From Anaeramoeba flamelloides (lineage: Eukaryota; Metamonada; Anaeramoebidae), in NCBI GenBank assembly GCA_027625915.1, contig JANTQA010000029.1, forward strand, positions 9,672,001 to 9,736,000: 64,000 nt of DNA. Reading direction: 5' to 3'. Of the stretch, positions 22,368 to 34,496 are shown piece by piece. The translations under genes and the position numbers were made by a program. Position 1 is the stretch's first letter. Each line of letters opens with the position of its first letter. A model generated the notes under the pieces. That model did no database searches and was not told the origin of the DNA. It saw nothing but the letters and a program-made list of their open reading frames with translations.

Positions 22368-22846
22368 TGATCAAAATAATGCGTGAACAAAGGCTATAAT
22401 CCGTGTTTCAAAATATTATCATTGCTCTTTTTTTTCTTCTTATTCCAATGCAACATCCAATCTACTACCAAATAGTATACCTAAGTTCAAATCAATTTTG
22501 AAAGTAAAGGTCTGGTTATTTTCACTAAAATTTAAATTATTCATGCAAATAGTTGAAAATTTTACATAATATTCCCAATTTTTTTGAATTTTTTTATTTT
22601 TTTGATGATTAAAATTATCTCAAAAATTTACTCTATTTTTTGAGATAAATTTTACAATTTGAATCCTTCATTTTGAGAATTTCTTTTTAAATAATAGAAC
22701 TTTAAGAAACCAATACCATATTTTTTTAAGGGTTTATTATCAGTTTCTATGATTGGTTAATGTATAGGTCTTCTATATAAAAAAAAAAAACACTTTTTAT
22801 TTTGAAACCGGCATTAAATTTTTTGCACACTTTATTTTGACTACAG
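22368..22846 (-). mobile_element. MITE family C, complete inverted copy
   Basis: About 479 bp, reverse orientation to the 7-kb copy, TA flanks, ends TGATCAAAATAATGCGTG and CACTTTATTTTGACTACAG. It abuts the H element directly to its left. Confidence 0.85.
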
Positions 22847-23493
22847 TATTTTCATACAAATTTGACAAAAAATGAATACATGACAATTAAGGACGATAAG
22901 TACATTTTTCAAATTTTGGGTACGACCATTTATGTGAAACTGAATTATTCAAATCATTTCTTGAACTAAATACATTAATATTTTAATAAATACGAGGGTG
23001 AGATATATGCCTAGTATAATATATTTTCATATCAACAAAAAAATGAAATTCAAAAAAATGGAAAGATTAATTGGAAAAAATCAAAAAAAATCATTTATTT
23101 CTTGATCTTATGTGTAACATTTGATATAATTACTTATTATTTATTTTTTTTTAATTATTCATGGAAAAATTTTTTAAGTAACAAATTACTTTTTATTTCT
23201 AATCAATTCTCCAAAAAATAATTTAAAAACCCTATTGTTGTTTAATTCATCTAATTCCTGTTTTGATTCATAAAAAAAGATATTTTTTGAATTCTTCTTC
23301 AGAAATAAAGATTTATTGGATTTATTTGTTTGATATGATAATTATTTATTTTTAATTAAATTGATTAAAATAAAATAATTCTGAACTCTGACTTTTCAAT
23401 TTTCAATTTTTCAATTTCTTTGGGAAAATTTTTTTGCAGTTGGGTTTTGATTTATGAGAATTACATCCTTTTATTTTAATCTTTGAAACAGTA

Positions 23494-23689
23494 CAGTCAG
23501 TTCCACTTTTAAGGCACAAACTTTCAACCAAATTTAAGGCACAATAAAAATCTCAAATTAAAGCACAAAATTTTGAATATAGTAAAATAAATTGTAAAAA
23601 AAAAAATTACAAAATTTGTACCTTAATTTGAGATTTTTTTGTGCATTAAATTTCGTTGAAAGTTTGTGCCTTAAAAGTCGAACTGACTG
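23494..23689. mobile_element. MITE family B, copy 4 (inside O)
   Basis: 196 bp, ends CAGTCAGTTCCACTTTTAAG and AAGTCGAACTGACTG, TA flanks. Confidence 0.9.
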
Positions 23690-23781
23690 TATTCTTTGTT
23701 TTCGCTTTGTTTGATAAAAATATTTTTTCAAAAAATATTGAAAAAATCATCATATAAAAAGAAATATTTGTTATAAAAATG

Positions 23782-23784
<3 letters not shown>

Positions 23785-23811
<27 letters not shown>
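23785..23811 (+). repeat. (AT)n microsatellite
   Basis: About 13 AT units, directly before element J. Confidence 0.9.
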
Positions 23812-23814
<3 letters not shown>

Positions 23815-24357
23815 GGAAGTAAGTAAATTTTACGATTTTGAAAAATTTTGAATTGTGTAACCATTACTGAAAAATATTTTTTTGAGTGCAAGCATATATT
23901 GAAACTTTGAAACCAAAATCCCATTCGTTAGTCTATTGTGAAAAGAACCAAAGTAATTCAGAGTTAAATCTTTAAATTTTTTCAGTTTTTATGAACATTT
24001 TTTTTGATTTAATTTTGAGTTTTATTAAATTTAATTTTGGATCAAGAAATGTGTTTATACAAATGAATGAAATTAATCAAGCAATTAATAAAAAAATATA
24101 CCCGAAAGGGTGTGCATTTGAAACAAATACTTTCTTTTAGAAGACCAAACACGAAAGATCACCATTCCAAATAAATTTGTTAAAATCAAGAATGAAAAAA
24201 AATTTTTTCAATAAAAGCCTATTTACTAAAGTTTGTTGATTTTTTCTTCTTACTTTGTATGAATCCAAACAATTTTTTACCTTGAATTTTTGGCCCCATT
24301 ACTATTTATTATTATTTTACAAAACATTTTTTTACAAATTTACTTTCAAAATTCTAA
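23812..24357 (+). repeat. dispersed element J, copy 1 (about 545 bp)
   Basis: Begins TTAAGGAAGTAAGTAAATTT and ends near ACTTTCAAAATTCTA. The same 545-bp segment, in the same orientation and roughly 85% alike by eye, lies at 62618-63165. No clear inverted ends and no open frame. Possibly a transposon of unknown class. Confidence 0.8.
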
Positions 24358-25256
24358 TTTTAAATATTTTATTCAAGCCAAGTCAAAACAAAGAAAACTA
24401 TTTCAAAAAATAAATTAAAAGGTTTGAATTATTGGAATCATAAAACAGTTACAAAAGATTCAACGCCTAATAAAAGAAAAATTTAGAAAAAATTTCAACC
24501 TGAAATAAGAATTATTTTGAGTTTTCCAATTTAATGGAAAATAAATAATTATCAAATCAAGCGAATTTGTCCAATAAACCCTTACTCTCTATTAGAATTT
24601 GTAAAGTATGCGATTTTCTTTTCAAAACTAGAATTAAATGAATTAAATGAAAATAGCATTTTTAAATCTTTTTGGCAATTCTTTAGAAATAAAAAGTAAT
24701 TTGTTTCTCAAAAATTTTACAAACAAAATTATTTTCATAAAGAATTAAAAACAAAACCAAATTAGGAATAAGTAATTGTTCCAAATGTTATAGATAAGAT
24801 CAAGTAATAAATGATTTTTATTTATTTTTTCTTAATCGATTTTTTCATTTTTTGAATTCCATTTTTTAGTTGGTATGAAAATATTTTATACTAGGATATA
24901 TTCCACTCTAGTATTTCTTAAAATGCCAGTGTATTTGACTAAAGAAATGATTTTAAGAATTCAGTTTCACATAAATGGTGGCACTCAAAAAATTAAAAAA
25001 GTAATTACCCTCTTAATGATTCTTATTTGTGAAGATAAATCTGAATAGTTAAATTTTATATTTATTAGTCCTTTTTTTTTATCAAATATTAAACTTAACG
25101 AGATTTCAAAAATTTTGACTCACTTTACAACTTTAATTGAAGTAGTTTTGATGGTTTATTCCAGTATTCTCCTCAAAAAAATATTTTCAAATTTTTGGAT
25201 CAGTATCATTTTTTCTAATTTTGCAAATTTTAGTTTTGCTTTTTCAAATTTTTGTT

Positions 25257-25345
25257 TTTTTTTTTCTTTTTTTTTTCTTTTTTTTTTTTTTTTTTTTTTC
25301 TTTTTCTTTTTTTTTTTTTTTCTATTTGTGTTTTTTTTTTTTGAA
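25257..25345 (+). repeat. T-rich low-complexity tract
   Basis: Almost pure T with scattered C. It explains a poly-Phe open frame in this place. Confidence 0.9.
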
Positions 25346-25434
25346 AAAATACATGTGAAAAAAAAAAAAGATCTTCGAAAAGACCTATAATCAAGATGAA
25401 AATTGAGACTCTGTAATAGTTTTTTAAAATGAAT

Positions 25435-25680
25435 TTAATTCATAAAAAATCTTGTTGTTCAACTCTTTTTAAGTGAAAGTTCAATAAATAAAAAATCAGT
25501 AAACTACATTTCAAAAATTATGACTCACTTTTTTTTTAGTTTTTAGCTTTATTTTTTTTTTAATTTTTAAATATCAGGTTTTTATATATTTAGAAATATT
25601 TAAAAGTGAAGAACAAATCAGATTTAGTTATGTATTGTTCGAGAATACTAAAGGATAATTTTTTTTCATCAATTTATTAT
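25435..25680 (-). repeat. dispersed element K, copy 1
   Basis: About 245 bp that recur inverted at 63530-63795. Shared blocks include AAAAATCTTGTTGTTCAACT and ATTATGACTCAC with its counterpart. No coding potential. Confidence 0.75.
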
Positions 25681-25789
25681 TTTAGGTGAACCAATATTTT
25701 TGAAATGGTATTTATTTCTATTTTTTTAAAATTCAAACTTTTTATTTGTAAAAATTACAAGTATATAATTCTAGAGAACCACTGATAAG

Positions 25790-26980
25790 AAAGTGGTTGT
25801 ATCACCGAAAATTGTAGGATAGTATTGTAGCCACTGTGGAAAGATTTTGGGAAATCCTTTATTATTAGGCAAAGTTTGAAAATTTTCTGATCTTCTTATT
25901 TCGAATTGAATTTGAGGAAAATAAAAAAGGAAGCATTTTACTTATAAATTTGACGATAGAAATGATTTTAAAAATGTTATTTTAGAAGAGTTTAACCAAA
26001 TTTTTTGACTAAGTCTTTAATCTAATAAATCCCAAAAGATCGCCGCGTCTCAAGGATTTACGACATTGGAAAATTAATTTGGTATAAAAAACCAAATTAT
26101 TTGATCAATAGATGATAAAGAAAAAAGTCCTTCAATTTTTTCAGTAAAGGTTGGAAATTGAACTAATTCTGTTTTTTTGTTTAAAAACAATACTGAAAAC
26201 CAAACATGGTTTTAGGTTTTTCGTTAGTAAGATATCAATATCCTTTTGTAAAAAATAAAGAAACGTATGAATTCTATTTTTATCAGAAAAAAGAGATAAA
26301 AAACACAAATAGATCATTTATAAAGTGTTTTGAAAGTGATAAAAAATACAATATTCAAATTTTAAAAATTAGAAAAAAAAATCATTTTATTTTACTATAT
26401 CAAGTCAAGAAATTTTGAGAGGAATCCTCAAAATAAATCACTGTTAAGAACACACGATAGATGCATATTGTTGTATTTGATCACTTTCAGGTGCTTCTTA
26501 ACACTTGTGAAATAAAAGGAGTTATAGATCTCTATTGAAAAGTTTGACGATCTATTTTGTCTTTGTCTGGATTTCAAACCAAATTTTATAACCAATAGAT
26601 GAAAATGTAAAATTTAACTTCAATGTTTTCGTGAACTCCATTGAGAAAAAAAGAAGCTTTGAAGAACAAGTTCTTCGAAGTACCATTAAAAAACAACAAA
26701 ATAAACTCTATTTCACTTAAAGAGCACAGCCAAAAATAAAAAATTCACTTTATTTTTAAGAATCAACCAAACTTAGATTGTTTAGAAATGTAGAAATAAT
26801 AAACTTCGTATTAGATTCGATAATCATAAAAGAAAAGCCTGAACAAACCATAAATTTCAAAAAAAAAAAAATGTTAAAAAATTTTTTGGGACCTTTTCAA
26901 TGGAACTTCTCGTGCAAAATCCTCAATTCCTTTCGAAAAATTGAAATTGATGACAATAATATTTTTTACTTGTAAATCTA
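25790..26980 (+). other. unrecognised stretch with coding-like fragments
   Basis: Short open pieces stand out, such as IPKDRRVSRIYDIGKLIWYK near 26,030, a 70-codon frame at 26206-26418, and LKNFLGPFQWNFSCKILNSF near 26,880, but they lie in different frames with stops between. Two pieces share a KPN(Y/F)xxNR pattern (near 26,090 and 26,585). This could be a decayed gene or transposon; no family recognised. Confidence 0.3.
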
Positions 26981-27240
26981 TGAATTTTAAAAGAACATAC
27001 AAATCGTAACTTTTATTAATGTTAATTTGTGATTTCAAACATTTTTTTTTCAAATTTAATTTTTAAAAAAAAAATAATAGAAGAAAAAAAAAAAGCAAAA
27101 TACAAAAAAAAATTTACAAAATGAGAAAAAATGATTTTGATCTAAAAATTGAAATTTTAGTTTGAGAAGAATAATGAATCAACTCATATAATGTATTCTA
27201 TTTTTTCAATAAAACTGGGCCCCTTTGACTGAAAAAGAGT

Positions 27241-27276
<36 letters not shown>

Positions 27277-27358
27277 ATGTGTGTGGATATGTGTGTGTGT
27301 GTGCTTATGTATACCTGTAGAACAAATTTATGAATTTTCGATAAAATAATAATAATCA

Positions 27359-27389
<31 letters not shown>

Positions 27390-27403
27390 ATACTAATAAT
27401 AAT

Positions 27404-27439
<36 letters not shown>

Positions 27440-27441
27440 TA
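27241..27441 (+). repeat. microsatellite cluster (AT)n, (GT)n, (AAAT)n, (AAT)n
   Basis: Four simple repeats in 200 bases: AT units at 27241-27274, GT-rich at 27280-27302, AAAT units at about 27358-27391, AAT units at about 27401-27440. Confidence 0.9.
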
Positions 27442-27699
27442 TAATAATTAATCTATTTCTTTATTTTTTATTTTTTTTCTCTTTTAATTTAATTTTATTT
27501 TAAAATTATAGCTTTTATATTTTAGGTTATCTCTTAAACAATTCTTTATATACAATTGTCTTTTATTTTTTATTTGTTAGGGAATATTTAAATAGAATGG
27601 GACCTTATGAGAATTAATATATATATATATATATTGAAAATCATTTCCATCTACATTATATTGAGGACAAATATTTATGAATATTTCAAATTATTTAAT

Positions 27700-28690
27700 G
27701 AATTTTTTGATTTTTTTTTCTATTTATTTTAAAATAATTGAAATTTTAATCATTAATACTTACTTTCTGAATTAAAATATAATAATAACATTATTTTATC
27801 ATAAATAAATATTTTTTGAATAATAAAAAAATTTTTTTAAACATTTTATTTTTAATTTTGAAGGAAAAACCTTTTTATTCAATTTTTTGATTAATAAATT
27901 ACTTTTATATTTCTAATGCATTTCAAAAATGAATATAAATTCCAATTTTCATTTAATTCTTCTAAATTCTTTCCACAGCTACCGTGATTTTTTTTCGATA
28001 TCAAATTTTGATGTTGATAGAGATTTTTAAATCTAAAAAATATAAGAATAATAAAGCTCAAATTGAAAACAAAAATTTCCTAAATGATCCAATATTCAAG
28101 AATTTTTTTGATTTTCAAAAAATTAATTTCCAGAACCCAAAATGACTCAAAACATCAAAAATTTTTTGAGAAACCACATACAATTTCCTCTAAAAAATGA
28201 ATTTTTTCTTCGATCACATTGAAAAAATTATTTTTCATATCAACCCATTTATTAAATAATATTTCTAATATGAGCTTTTTTATTCTTATATTTATTGATT
28301 TAAAAATCTCTATCAACATTAAATTTTGATATCGAAAAAATTCACGGTAGCCTTTGGACAGCTCCAATTCTAATTTATGTTTCGAAAAATAGGATTTTAT
28401 AAAAATTCTTCTTCTGAAATAGAGATTTATTTACTGGATTTGTTTGATTTGTTAATTATTTATTTTGAACTCAATATTAAAAACCAAAATATTTTTGAAT
28501 TTTTTAACCATATTTTTCTCATTTTTTTTCTTTAACTTTGGAAAAGGAATCTATTTATTGAAATTAAAAAAAAAATAAAAACTTAACCCATTAATCTTTG
28601 AAAAGTTATTCTTTGTTTTTATATAGTTTTAGAACAAAAATATTGGGAAAAATTAGTTTAAAAAAATTAATTTTATCAAATAATAAAAAA
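27700..28690 (+). mobile_element. O-like segment with nested palindrome P
   Basis: Flanks of this region match, in order, the left half of element O (for example ATTCTTCTTCAGAAATAAAG at 23.3 kb against ATTCTTCTTCTGAAATAGAG at 28.4 kb), but the match is interrupted at about 27978-28362 by palindrome P. Confidence 0.55.
27978..28362. mobile_element. palindromic element P (about 385 bp)
   Basis: Arms of about 95 bases: GCTACCGTGATTTTTTTTCG at the left and CGAAAAAATTCACGGTAGC at the right, followed inward by matched ATATCAAATTTTGATGTTGA and complement. The minus-strand frame 28155-28367 is internal to it. Confidence 0.75.
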
Positions 28691-28782
28691 TATGATTTTT
28701 GGTATGGAAAATCCACTTGTTTATTCTTTTGTCAAATCCAGAAGATAAAGATGAAATAAATCGACATACAGTAAACTTTGAT

Positions 28783-29913
28783 GAACGGGTCAGTCTTCTA
28801 CAACAACAAGGCAATATTGTAAAATATGTTATTTATGGCATTCTCTACTTACAAATTATGTATATGCCAAGTTTCAAAAAATTCTGATCAACTCAGAAAG
28901 CCATAAAAGAAAATTAGTTTAGTGAGATCAATTTTTTTTTTCCATTTTTTCTAAAAAAGGAAACTATTAAATTCTTTTTTTTTCTAACATTATAACAAGT
29001 TTGTACCCCGTTTATTGTAATTTTGATCATTATAATACTTTAACAAATCTTAGTTGCCCGTAATATTTATATAAAGATTTTTTTCAATTTTGAGATAAAA
29101 CTTTTGGTTAACCAAAAAAATTGATATATTCAACCGATTAAAAAATAATTGTATATTTTTCAGAAGGATAGTTATAATAATTAAAGTTTTGAAGTCATTT
29201 AAAAACTTTACCAGTAATTTTTTTTTGTTACAAGATGAAATTTGGTTTTTCAAAATAAAATTTTCTTGAAGATATTTTGGAATTAGTTAATTTTATCCTC
29301 AAAATTCAAAATCAATTTTTTTCTGCCAAAAATGAATTGAATTGTTATAAGATTTTCTTGTAAATAAGACCAAATACTTTGTTAAAAAAATTTTTTAAAT
29401 TGAAAATTTTGTTGATTTTTTTTTTTTTCATTTTTGGAATACTAGAAAATACCTGGTTTAAAACTTTAAAGAAAATAAAAAATTTCTTTGCATAATAGAT
29501 CACAATTTAATTGATAAAATGTAGTTATGATTCTACCAAATATTCATTTATTGAATCACCTATACCACAATTAGTATAATTGCTGAGAATTGAATTGAAA
29601 TATTAATCATCATAAATAGTAACCAAATAAAAAAATTTCTTTCTCAAACCAATACTTTCCAACATAAAACGAAAAATATGTTTTCCCATTATCAAAGAAT
29701 TAACTTAATTTTTAATCAAAAATAAAGGTTACTTTTTTTTTATTTTATATTGGAAACATGCAAATTTTGAATTTCAAAAAGGAGACTCAAATCAATAAAT
29801 TGTTTAAATGAGGTTAACTCATCCATTTAATAAGTGGAAACCCAAATTATAAAAATAAATTTTTCAAGATCTTGACAAGATTTCATTTTATTTTCAAAAA
29901 TTACTGCTCCCTT
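28783..29913 (-). mobile_element. DNA element L, copy 1 (inverted)
   Basis: About 1.13 kb. Ends pair as AAGGGAGCAGTAATTTT (right end, complement) and AACGGGTCAGTCTTC (left end). The same element is at 53.27-54.43 and 59.08-60.20 kb in the opposite orientation. Open frames inside are short and not conserved between copies, so it is probably non-autonomous. Confidence 0.75.
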
Positions 29914-30609
29914 AATATTTTTTTTTCTTTTTCATTCTTGATTACAACAAGTTTATTTCGATATCTAATTTATCATGTTTGATTCTTAATAGAGAAATGA
30001 TTAGAAATTGTCAAATACACACCTTTTTGGGTCTATTTAATTGTGTTTGTTATGTGATTAATTTCAATAATTCCATCTCATCATTTCTAGATCCAAAGAT
30101 GATGATTTAAAACCAAAAAATTTTTTAAAAAAAATATCTACAAAAATGGAAATAATCAGATTCAATTTCAATATAATAGAGTTTGTATTTCTTTTCACAA
30201 ATAGAAAAGTGAATTAATAACATTTGCAATACAATCAATTTTAATATTTCTATGATGACACTCAATAGAAGCTTTATTTTTCGTCAGGTTCTTACCTTAA
30301 CAATTTTTATAAAAGGTTCATGCATTTTAAAAAATTTCTATTTTTTTTATGATTTTGTCAGAATTAAAACTTTTTGTTACCGCTTTCTGGTAATATTAAG
30401 TAAAGACTTTTTTGAAAAAAAGTGCTTTCTTTTATACCTCAACCTCTATACAATATTTAAAGGTTGATTCCTCTCTTTAGTAAAATAGATAACTTTCCAA
30501 AAAAGTTTTAATTCTTGAAAAAGTTTTCACATTATAAAAATAATTAAAAATAAAAGTTTTAAAAAAATACTCACTTTTTTTAAAACTGCTGTTCTGTTAA
30601 TCTTACGAT

Positions 30610-30835
30610 TAGCTTTCAAACAAAAAGATCAAAATTTTCCTTCCACTATCCTAAATAATCACCTCCTCAAGAATTAAAACAGATCATCAAAAGTCAGCAA
30701 TTCTCAAAGAGAAAAATAATATTTTCAACGGATTAATAGAATTAAAAAAATTGAAATGGTTACAAGGTTTTTAAAGTCTTTTTTTTTGGAAAGCTGAATG
30801 AAAATATTATTCCCTTTATTTTGCACCAAAGAATA
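30610..30835. mobile_element. MITE family A, copy 5, at the 5' end of the RasGEF gene
   Basis: Left end CAAAAAGATCAAAATTTTCC, right end GGAAAGCTGAATGAAAATAT then TTTATTTTGCACC. Its right end lies about 90 bp before the RasGEF start codon and supplies the upstream in-frame ATG at 30798. Confidence 0.8.
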
Positions 30836-30923
30836 TTTTGAAAAAATAGATTTATCTTTTTTCAATTGCAAACATAAAACATTTTTTCTTTTTCAACATC
30901 ATTATTCCAAAAGAGAAAATAAA

Positions 30924-31944
30924 ATGTTTCATATCGACTACAATAAGGTACGTTTGTCTACAACAAGAAGGAGGCGTAATAACAGAAGAACCAACTTTCA
31001 GAATTGGGAAACAAAATCACAAAAGGAACAAAAAACAAAACGAAGGATCCCAAAGTCAAATTCAACTCATGAGAAATCATTGGAGCAATTATTTTCTGTC
31101 AAAGATGAAACACAAACCAATTCTTTGAGGGTGATCAATGGTTTAACAGAGCAATTTGAAACTGGCACTGGGCTGGTTGTCATCCGATCAGGGTCGTTGA
31201 GTGAATTGCTTAAAAGGATCTTTGATGAAGGTTTAAACAATATTGAAACGATCCAAGACTTTTTCTTGATTTATAAAAACTTTATTACTTTCGATGACTT
31301 GTTTGGAAAACTGATGCTTTCTTTGAGCCAAACAACAAAAACAAAAACAGAAACAGATCAGGAATATTTGCCTTTCAAGCTAAGGCCACAGCAAATAAAA
31401 AAACTTTTGTTTTTACAGTATTGGATCAAATACCAACCAGAAGATTTTACAAATAATCTTTCCTATGTAAATAATACAATTTTACCCTTTTTAAAAAATC
31501 AAATCAAAGAAAAAAACTATCTTCTTTATTATTCGATAAAGAAAAATTTGAACCAACTAAAAGAGGGTGTTGAAACCAAAAAAAAAGAAAAAGAAAATCA
31601 AAGGGTCAATAAAAAGGAAATTCAAAAAGAAAAAGAAAAAGAAAAAAAAAAAAAAGAAAAAGAAAAAAAAAAAGAAAAAGAAAAAGAAAAAGGAAAAGGA
31701 AAAGGAAAAGTGAAAGAAAAAGAAAAAGAAAAAACAACAATCAAAACAAAAAATAATTCCCAAATTAAAAACGAGACTAATCAAAATAGTAATCCCAATA
31801 TTGACAACAATTTTGATTTTGTTTTTAATCAAGAAAATGAAAATCAGAACAAAAAAAATAGCTATTCCAGCAATTTCAAGAAAGAATTTCTTTTTGAATT
31901 TAACCAGAGTATTAATCCTAAAAAAAATAAGATGTTTTCTGTTG

Positions 31945-31975
<31 letters not shown>

Positions 31976-34496
31976 TAGTAATAATAACAATAATGAAAAT
32001 ATAAAAAACACTATTCAGGATCATTATGTTCCAAAAACTTATTATCCGTCGAATTTAAATAAAATTCAATTCCAAACCCTCTCTGAAATTGAAGTTTCAA
32101 GACAATTATCATTGTACGATTTGGAACTATTTCAGAAAATAACTCTTTCCGAATTTATTGGATTAAATTGGAGTAATGAACGGAAAATGAAAAACAAATC
32201 CGAAAATTTATTCATATTTTTAAAACGGTTTGATTTAATGAGAAGGCTTATTATTGCAAAAATCTTATTTTCTAAAAAAATGAAAAAACGAGCCGAAATG
32301 ATCGAAAAATGGGTTTCAATCGCAAAATTATTATTACAACTCAGAAATTTCAATTCGTTATTTATAATAATCTCTGCCTTACAATCCGAGCCAATTGTCC
32401 GATTAGATTTGACTTGGGGCTGTATTAATAGCTCAGTAATCAGAGATCTTGATAAATTAATTACTTTAACTAGTTCTGAGAATAATTATCGAAAATATAG
32501 GCAAATGTTGAATAATATTACACTGCCCGCAATACCATTTATCCAATTAATGCTATATGATATTTCGTTTATTGAATATAATGAAAATAACTTTATTACT
32601 AACAACAGTAGCAACGGGGACAATAAAACAAATAATAATTTCAAAACAATTAATTTTAAAAAATTTTTCAAAATATCTAAGGTAATAAAAATAATAAAGG
32701 TTTTACAAAAAAGTAAATACAATTTTAGGAAAATTAATAAAATTATAAATTTTTTTATTGATATAAATCCTCCCATTGAAAAAGACTTGATAACAAAATC
32801 CAAATCAGCTGTGGAAAAAAAATCTATTCTCAAATCATCCAAAATTTTATTACCTTCATTGGTTATTATAAGCCATGCCGAAGGCGATCAAAATAAAGAA
32901 AGAAAAGAAAGAATTGAAAAAAAAGAAAAAGAAAAAGAAAAAGAAAAATTCGATGAAAATATTATCAAATATAATATTGATTATACATGTAACTCGCCAA
33001 AATTATTGGATACGATTAATAAATCAAAGTTTCTTTTAATTGATGAAATTGAAGAAATGAATAATTTTATTAACCAATACCAAAAATTAAATTTAGATCA
33101 TTGTATTTTAGAAAATGATTTAACAAACGATGATAAAAAGGTGCTTATAGCGGCAACTATCGATTGGTTGGTAGAATATTTCATTTATGAAAAGGGGGAT
33201 TTTCAAGAAGATTTCCATTGCTTTATGCTAACTTACCGAAGCTACATTACCCCGCTAGATTTGTTTTCGAAATTCCAAAATTATTATTTAAAACCTTCAA
33301 GAATATTATACAAGAACAACAACAATAACCAGAATAAGAAGGTGGATATAAATATGAATAAGGATAGGAATCTGAATAACAGTCACAATCGCAATCGCAA
33401 TCACAACCGCAATGACAATGACAATGACAATGATAATAATAAACATAATTATACAAAATTCAAAATTTATGAAGAAAAAATATTAAAAAAAATAAAATTT
33501 CAAATCAATAAAATTTTTTATTTATGGATCAAAATTTATTTTTCAGATTTCTATTCAGATCCTGATTTAATTATCGCGATTCAATCTTTTATCAATAATA
33601 ATATGCTAACTGACAAGGAAATGGTCAAGCCAGCAAATATGTTAAGATCTGTCTTATTAAAAATGCAAAACAATTATCTAATTAATACAAAGATTACGAA
33701 TGAAATTAAAATCAGTGGGAATGATAATTTAAATCTCTTAAAAAATAATAGAACCTTTTTGGAAATTGATCGAAATGAATTTGTTAAAGAATTAACTTTA
33801 ATTGAGTTTAATTTATTCAAAAAAATCCAACCACAAGAATTTCTGCAACAATCTTGGACTAAAGATAATAAAAATAATAGTAGTCCCAATTTAGTAATAT
33901 TGACAGACTATTTCAATACGATATCCAGTTGGGTTACTTTTGAAATTTTAAAATATGACAAATTAAAAGTACGTATACAAGTTTTAAAAAAAATGTTATT
34001 AATATTGCTCGAATGTAAAAAAGTTAATAATTTTATGGCGGTCCAAGAAATAATTGCGGGGTTAAATAACGCTGCAATTTACAGATTGAAAAGGACTTGG
34101 GGATCAATACCAAAAAAACTGTTAGATGACTGGCAAGAAGTCAACAGTTTGATGTCAAATGATAATAGCTATAGACTGATTAGATTGGAACTGAAAAAAA
34201 TTGTCCCACCAGCTTTGCCCTATATTGGAATGTATTTAACTGATTTGGTTTTTGTCGATAATGGGAATCCTGATTATATCTCAACAACCGATGGAAGAAT
34301 TAAATTGATAAATTTTGATAAAATGAGAAAAACAGCTTTGATCATTAGAGAAATTAAACAATTCCAACAAACACCTTATTTTTTTAATTCAAATGATTAT
34401 GTTCAAAAATATATTTTGAAATGTAGTTCTTTTGTTTACGATGTTGAAGAATTGTATAATTTAAGTTTAAAAGTCGAGCCTAGAGAAGTAAAATAG
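30924..34496 (+). CDS. tandem RasGEF: two RasGEF-N plus CDC25 modules in one protein
   Basis: 1,190-residue protein with two complete Ras guanine-nucleotide exchange modules. Module 1: RasGEF-N at about residues 82-215 (SGSLSELLKRIFDEG), a KE-rich linker and Asn tract, then CDC25 domain at about 388-555 (SRQLSLYDLELFQKI, NFNSLFIIISALQSEPIVRL, NYRKYRQML). Module 2: RasGEF-N at about 731-930, interrupted by an N/D-rich insert at about 796-840, then CDC25 at about 949-1190 (KELTLIEFNLFKKIQPQEFL, NNFMAVQEIIAGLNNAAIYR, LPYIGMYLTDLVF, DNGNPD). CDC25 domains open Ras to release GDP. Module 2 keeps the GNPD block; module 1 reads FIEYNEN there and may be weak or regulatory. I start at ATG 30924 because the earlier in-frame ATG lies in a MITE. 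One exon; no membrane segment. Confidence 0.93.

Larger units (their letters stand above)
22905..24992. mobile_element. long inverted-repeat element O (about 2.1 kb)
   Basis: Outer arms of roughly 250-300 bases are inverted copies: CCATTTATGTGAAACTGAAT near 22930 against ATTCAGTTTCACATAAATGG near 24960, then ATTTCTTGATCTTATG against its counterpart AGATCAAGTAATAAAT. A family B element and element J lie inside. O-like single segments recur at about 27.7-28.7 and 35.9-36.2 kb. No transposase recognised. Confidence 0.75.

Noticed and set aside
25115-25390. Poly-Phe open frame
   Set aside because: Translation of a T tract.
30798-30923. In-frame upstream ATG extending the RasGEF by 42 residues
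   Set aside because: The added residues are encoded by the right end of a family A MITE and the AT-rich spacer; the ATG at 30924 has the usual A-rich leader.
30945-30975. Donor-like AAG before GTACGT just after the RasGEF start
   Set aside because: The frame continues openly through it and the only close acceptor would give an intron of about 20 bases.
31557-32024. 155-codon minus-strand frame within the RasGEF gene
   Set aside because: Mirror image of the KE-rich linker (Phe runs) and Asn tract; no independent signal.
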